A DNA stretch of 64,000 nt, taken from contig NZ_JASCTH010000026.1 of the NCBI RefSeq assembly GCF_030009775.1, positions 83,309 to 147,308 of the forward strand, written 5' to 3'. Below are positions 60,911 through 64,000 of this stretch, one piece after another; position 1 is the first letter of the stretch; each line of letters begins with the position of its first letter. This DNA is from Actinoplanes sandaracinus. GTDB lineage: Bacteria; Actinomycetota; Actinomycetes; Mycobacteriales; Micromonosporaceae. The translations under genes were made by a program, and so were the position numbers. A model generated the notes under the pieces. The model did not search any database and had not been told where the DNA came from. It saw nothing but the letters and a program-made list of their open reading frames with translations.

Positions 60911-60943
60911 GAAACTCTCAGCTGAATCTCAGCCAGGTGGATC

Positions 60944-63625
60944 TCACGCCTTGTCGGCGACCGCCTGCTCGATCGCGGTCAGCAGGCGCGGGGCCTCCGC
61001 CGCCGGGACGCCGCCACCCTGCGCCAGGTCGGCGTTGCCGCCGCCCCGGCCGGACAGCGCCGCCTTCACCAGGTCCTGCGCCGAGATGCCGCGGCTCTTC
61101 GCCGCGCCGTTGATCGCCACGATCAGCGACGCCTTGCCGTTCGCCCGGGAGGTCACCGCGACCACCGCCGGACGCGCCGCGTCGATCTTGCCGCGGACCT
61201 CCTGCGCCAGGGTGCGTACGTCGTTGCCGGCCGCACCCTCCGGCGCCTCGGTGCCCACGTACGCCACGCCGCGCACGTCCTTGGCGCCGGACGCCAGCGC
61301 CGCGGCCCCGCCGAGGACCATCTGCGCCCGCAGCTTCTCCAGCTCCTTCTCCGCGTCGCGCAGCGCCGTGACGGTCTGCTCGACCCGGTCGGCGACCTGC
61401 TCGCCGGGAACCCGGAACATGTCGGCCAGGCGGGACACCAACAGGTGCTCCTTGGCCAGGAAGCTGAACGCGTCCAGGCCGACCAGAGCCTCCACCCGGC
61501 GTACGCCGGAGCCGATCGACGCCTCGTTGAGGATCTTCACGAGGCCGAGCTGACCCGACCGCGCCACGTGGGTGCCACCGCACAGCTCACGGGCGTAGTC
61601 GCCGACCTCGACCACCCGGACCTCGTCGCCGTACTTCTCGCCGAACAGCGCCATCGCGCCCAGCCTGCGCGCCTCCTCCTGCGAGGTGACGAACGCGTTG
61701 ACCTCCAGGTCGCGCAGCAGCACCTCGTTGATCTGCTGCTCGACGTCGAACAGCACCGACGGGCTGACCGCGCCCGGCGTGTGGAAGTCGAACCGCAACC
61801 GGCCCGGCGCGTTCAGCGAACCCGCCTGGGTCGCCGACTCGCCGAGGAAGTTACGCATCGTCTGGTGCACCAGGTGCGTCGCGGTGTGCGACCGGGAGAT
61901 CGCCTTACGGCGGGTCACGTCGATCTCGGCCAGCGCCGTCTCGCCCGAGCGCACCTCGCCGCGGACGACCCGCGCCTTGTGCACGATCAGACCGGGCAGC
62001 GGCTGCTGCACGTCGACGATCTCCAGCCGGCCGCCGCCGACGTTGATCACGCCGGTGTCGGCCTGCTGGCCGCCGCCCTCCGCGTAGAACGGGGTGGTGT
62101 CCAGCACCAGCTCGACGAAGTCACCTTCGCCGGCCACCTCGATGCGGCCGGAGCCACCGATCAGCGCCCGGACCCGGGACTCCCGGGTGATCTCCTGGTA
62201 GCCGGTGAACTCGACCGGGCCGCCCGCGTCCAGCGCCGACCGGTACGCCGAGAGGTCCGCGTGGCCGGTCTTGCGCGCCGCCGCGTCCGCCTTCGCCCGG
62301 GCCCGCTGGTCCGCCATCAGCCGGCGGAAACCGTCCTGGTCGACCTGCAGACCCTGCTCCTGAGCGATCTCCAGGGTCAGGTCGATCGGGAAGCCATAGG
62401 TGTCGTGGAGCTGGAACGCCTTGTCACCGGAGAGCTTCTGGCCCCCGGACGACTTGGTCTCGGTGATCGCCGTGTCCAGGATCGTGGTGCCCGACTTCAG
62501 CGTGGAGAGGAACGCGTCCTCCTCCGCGTAGGCGTAGGTGGAGATGCGGCCGAACTCCTCCGCCAGCTCCGGGTACGACGGGGACATGCAGTCGCGCGCC
62601 AGCGGCAGCAGGATCGGCAGCGCCGGCTCCTGCCAGCCCAGCAGGCGGATCGACCGGATCGCCCGGCGCATGATCCGGCGCAGAACGTAACCGCGGCCCT
62701 CGTTCGACGGCACGATGCCGTCGCCGATCAGCATCAGCGCGGTCCGCACGTGGTCGGCGATCACGCGCAGGCGCACGTCGTCCGGGTGGCTCTCGGACGC
62801 GGCGTGGCCGGAGTGCGCCCCGTAGGACTTGCCGGTCATCTCCGCGGCGCGGGACAGCACCGGGCGGATCTCGTCGATCTCGTACATGTTGTCGACGCCC
62901 TGCAGGATCGACGCCATGCGCTCCAGGCCCATGCCGGTGTCGATGTTCTGCTTCGGCAGGTCACCGACGATCGTGAAGTCCTCCTTCGACTTCACGTCGG
63001 TGATCTCGTGCTGCATGAAGACCAGGTTCCAGAACTCCAGGAAGCGATCCTCGTCGGCCTCGGGGCCGCCGTCGGGCCCGTACGCCGGGCCGCGGTCGTA
63101 GTACAGCTCCGAACACGGGCCCGCCGGACCGGGAATGCCCATCGACCAGAAGTTGTCCTTCTTGCCCCGGCGCACGATCCGCTCGGCCGGCATGCCGGTC
63201 TGCTTCCAGATCTCGATCGCCTCGTCGTCGTCGAGGTAGACCGTCGCCCAGATCCGCTCCGGATCGAGGCCGAAACCGCCCTGCTCGACGGACTTGGTGA
63301 TCAGCTCCCAGGCGAGCGGGATCGCGCCCGCCTTGAAGTAGTCACCGAACGAGAAGTTGCCGTTCATCTGGAAGAACGTGCCGTGCCGGGACGTCTTGCC
63401 GACCTCGTCGATGTCCGGCGTGCGGATGCACTTCTGCACGCTGACGGCACGCGAGTACGGCGCGGTCTGCTGACCGAGGAAGAAGGGGACGAACTGCACC
63501 ATGCCGGCGTTGATGAACAGGAGGTTCGGGTCGTCGATAGCGGGCAGCGGGGCACTCGGGACAACCGTGTGCCCGTTCGCCTCGAAATGCGCCAGATAGC
63601 GCCGCTTGATCTCCGCCGTTTTCAT
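60944..63625 (-). CDS. alaS: alanyl-tRNA synthetase
   Basis: 893 residues, full length. Class II core: [63 protein letters not shown], and [13 protein letters not shown]. Editing domain with [16 protein letters not shown] and [13 protein letters not shown] (zinc motifs) to remove Ser and Gly. C-terminal C-Ala DHHA1-like domain ([12 protein letters not shown]). The ATG at 63625 follows GGAGGAG and overlaps the upstream small gene's stop by 4 bp (ATGA). Confidence 0.98.
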   Translation of the reverse strand: MKTAEIKRRYLAHFEANGHTVVPSAPLPAIDDPNLLFINAGMVQFVPFFLGQQTAPYSRAVSVQKCIRTPDIDEVGKTSRHGTFFQMNGNFSFGDYFKAGAIPLAWELITKSVEQGGFGLDPERIWATVYLDDDEAIEIWKQTGMPAERIVRRGKKDNFWSMGIPGPAGPCSELYYDRGPAYGPDGGPEADEDRFLEFWNLVFMQHEITDVKSKEDFTIVGDLPKQNIDTGMGLERMASILQGVDNMYEIDEIRPVLSRAAEMTGKSYGAHSGHAASESHPDDVRLRVIADHVRTALMLIGDGIVPSNEGRGYVLRRIMRRAIRSIRLLGWQEPALPILLPLARDCMSPSYPELAEEFGRISTYAYAEEDAFLSTLKSGTTILDTAITETKSSGGQKLSGDKAFQLHDTYGFPIDLTLEIAQEQGLQVDQDGFRRLMADQRARAKADAAARKTGHADLSAYRSALDAGGPVEFTGYQEITRESRVRALIGGSGRIEVAGEGDFVELVLDTTPFYAEGGGQQADTGVINVGGGRLEIVDVQQPLPGLIVHKARVVRGEVRSGETALAEIDVTRRKAISRSHTATHLVHQTMRNFLGESATQAGSLNAPGRLRFDFHTPGAVSPSVLFDVEQQINEVLLRDLEVNAFVTSQEEARRLGAMALFGEKYGDEVRVVEVGDYARELCGGTHVARSGQLGLVKILNEASIGSGVRRVEALVGLDAFSFLAKEHLLVSRLADMFRVPGEQVADRVEQTVTALRDAEKELEKLRAQMVLGGAAALASGAKDVRGVAYVGTEAPEGAAGNDVRTLAQEVRGKIDAARPAVVAVTSRANGKASLIVAINGAAKSRGISAQDLVKAALSGRGGGNADLAQGGGVPAAEAPRLLTAIEQAVADKA

Positions 63626-63912
63626 CGGTTCTCCTCCTGCGAGCCGGGCCACGCGTCGTCACGCAGCTCGGCGAACTTGTCCTCGTACAGCTCCCCGGCG
63701 GCGAACGCCTCGTGGATCTGCTGCTCCCGCTCGGCCATGCCGTCGCGGACGTCTTCCACGAAGCTTCGCAGCGACTCCACGAGGCCGCCAGCGGATTCCG
63801 ACAGCGAGGTGGCGATCCCGGTCGGGGTGAACTCATTGGCCTTCTGGTTGAGCTTGCGGACGACGAGGGCGCCGACGGCCAAGCCGACACCGAGCCATAG
63901 CAGGCGCTTCAT
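63622..63912 (-). CDS. DUF6167-like small membrane protein
   Basis: A 96-residue protein with an N-terminal membrane helix ([18 protein letters not shown], about residues 4-21), then helical regions ([35 protein letters not shown]). Proteins of this size and pattern are conserved upstream of alaS in actinomycetes (DUF6167). Function is unknown; co-translated with alaS. Confidence 0.8.
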   Translation of the reverse strand: MKRLLWLGVGLAVGALVVRKLNQKANEFTPTGIATSLSESAGGLVESLRSFVEDVRDGMAEREQQIHEAFAAGELYEDKFAELRDDAWPGSQEENR

Positions 63913-63936
63913 GACGGCGGTTTACCTTTCCTCAGC

Positions 63937-64000
63937 TCAGCGGGCGGCCTTGCGGCGCTGCTTGATCGCGGCGCGAACCTCGCGCTCATCCTCGGCGGAC
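63937..64000 (-). CDS. C-terminal end of a DUF948-like protein (partial)
   Basis: Only the last 20 residues fit in the window: SAEDEREVRAAIKQRRKAAR, then TGA at 63939-63937. The basic helical tail and the position before the DUF6167-like gene match the DUF948 membrane proteins found in the same place in other actinomycetes. The start lies beyond the window edge. Confidence 0.5.
   Translation of the reverse strand, partial: SAEDEREVRAAIKQRRKAAR

Overview
The window is high-GC chromosomal DNA from an actinomycete, most likely Micromonosporaceae (an Actinoplanes-like genome). This rests on the gene order bldD-pyr operon-mihF-gmk-rpoZ-coaBC-metK-priA-def-fmt-rsmB-rpe-rib, on actinobacterial proteins (BldD, mIHF, a degenerate PriA, DUF6167 and DUF4253 proteins), on many GTG starts and on many leaderless-type promoters. 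The placement is inferred from gene content; no database search was made. No tRNA, rRNA, CRISPR array, IS element or replication origin was recognised.

Layout. 1-8.6 kb is accessory: DUF3616, DUF62-like and DUF4253 proteins; a FAD monooxygenase divergent from a TetR regulator with three operator palindromes between them; and a four-gene module resembling type VII (ESX) secretion cargo. 8.6-16.7 kb (minus strand) holds infC-rpmI-rplT, an rRNA methyltransferase, pheS-pheT, a PH-domain gene and hisE-hisG; infC appears to start at AUC and has a structured leader. 16.7-19.2 kb (plus) is an amino-acid ABC transporter. 19.3-23.0 kb is the riboflavin operon ribD-ribE-ribBA-ribH behind an FMN riboswitch. 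23.1-38 kb carries a response-regulator diguanylate cyclase, rpe, an acyltransferase, rsmB-fmt-def, priA, metK, coaBC, rpoZ, gmk, mihF and pyrF. 37.4-47.1 kb is the pyrimidine operon pyrR-pyrB-pyrC-carA-carB-pyrD, with bioA inserted between pyrD and pyrF and a PyrR-binding loop beside the pyrR ribosome-binding site. 47.3 kb is bldD with a self-binding site. 48.0-49.2 kb is a frameshifted AbiEi/DUF559-like gene bounded by inverted repeats. 49.3-57.4 kb is nusB, efp and the shikimate genes aroQ, aroB, aroK, aroC and aroE, interrupted by oppositely oriented RHH-ClpN, polysaccharide deacetylase and MFS genes. 57.6-64 kb holds two adjacent mltG paralogues, ruvX, alaS, a DUF6167-like gene and the tail of a DUF948-like gene.

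How it works together. Most minus-strand genes are translation, nucleotide and cofactor housekeeping, in tightly overlapping operons (ATGA, GTGA and TGATG junctions). Regulation that can be read from the DNA includes the FMN riboswitch with a hairpin over the ribD ribosome-binding site, the PyrR loop, BldD autoregulation, the TetR operators and the infC leader. Plus-strand genes are mostly insertions into otherwise conserved gene order. At least ten genes have a TANNNT box 6-8 nt before the start codon and no convincing Shine-Dalgarno sequence, which suggests leaderless mRNAs.
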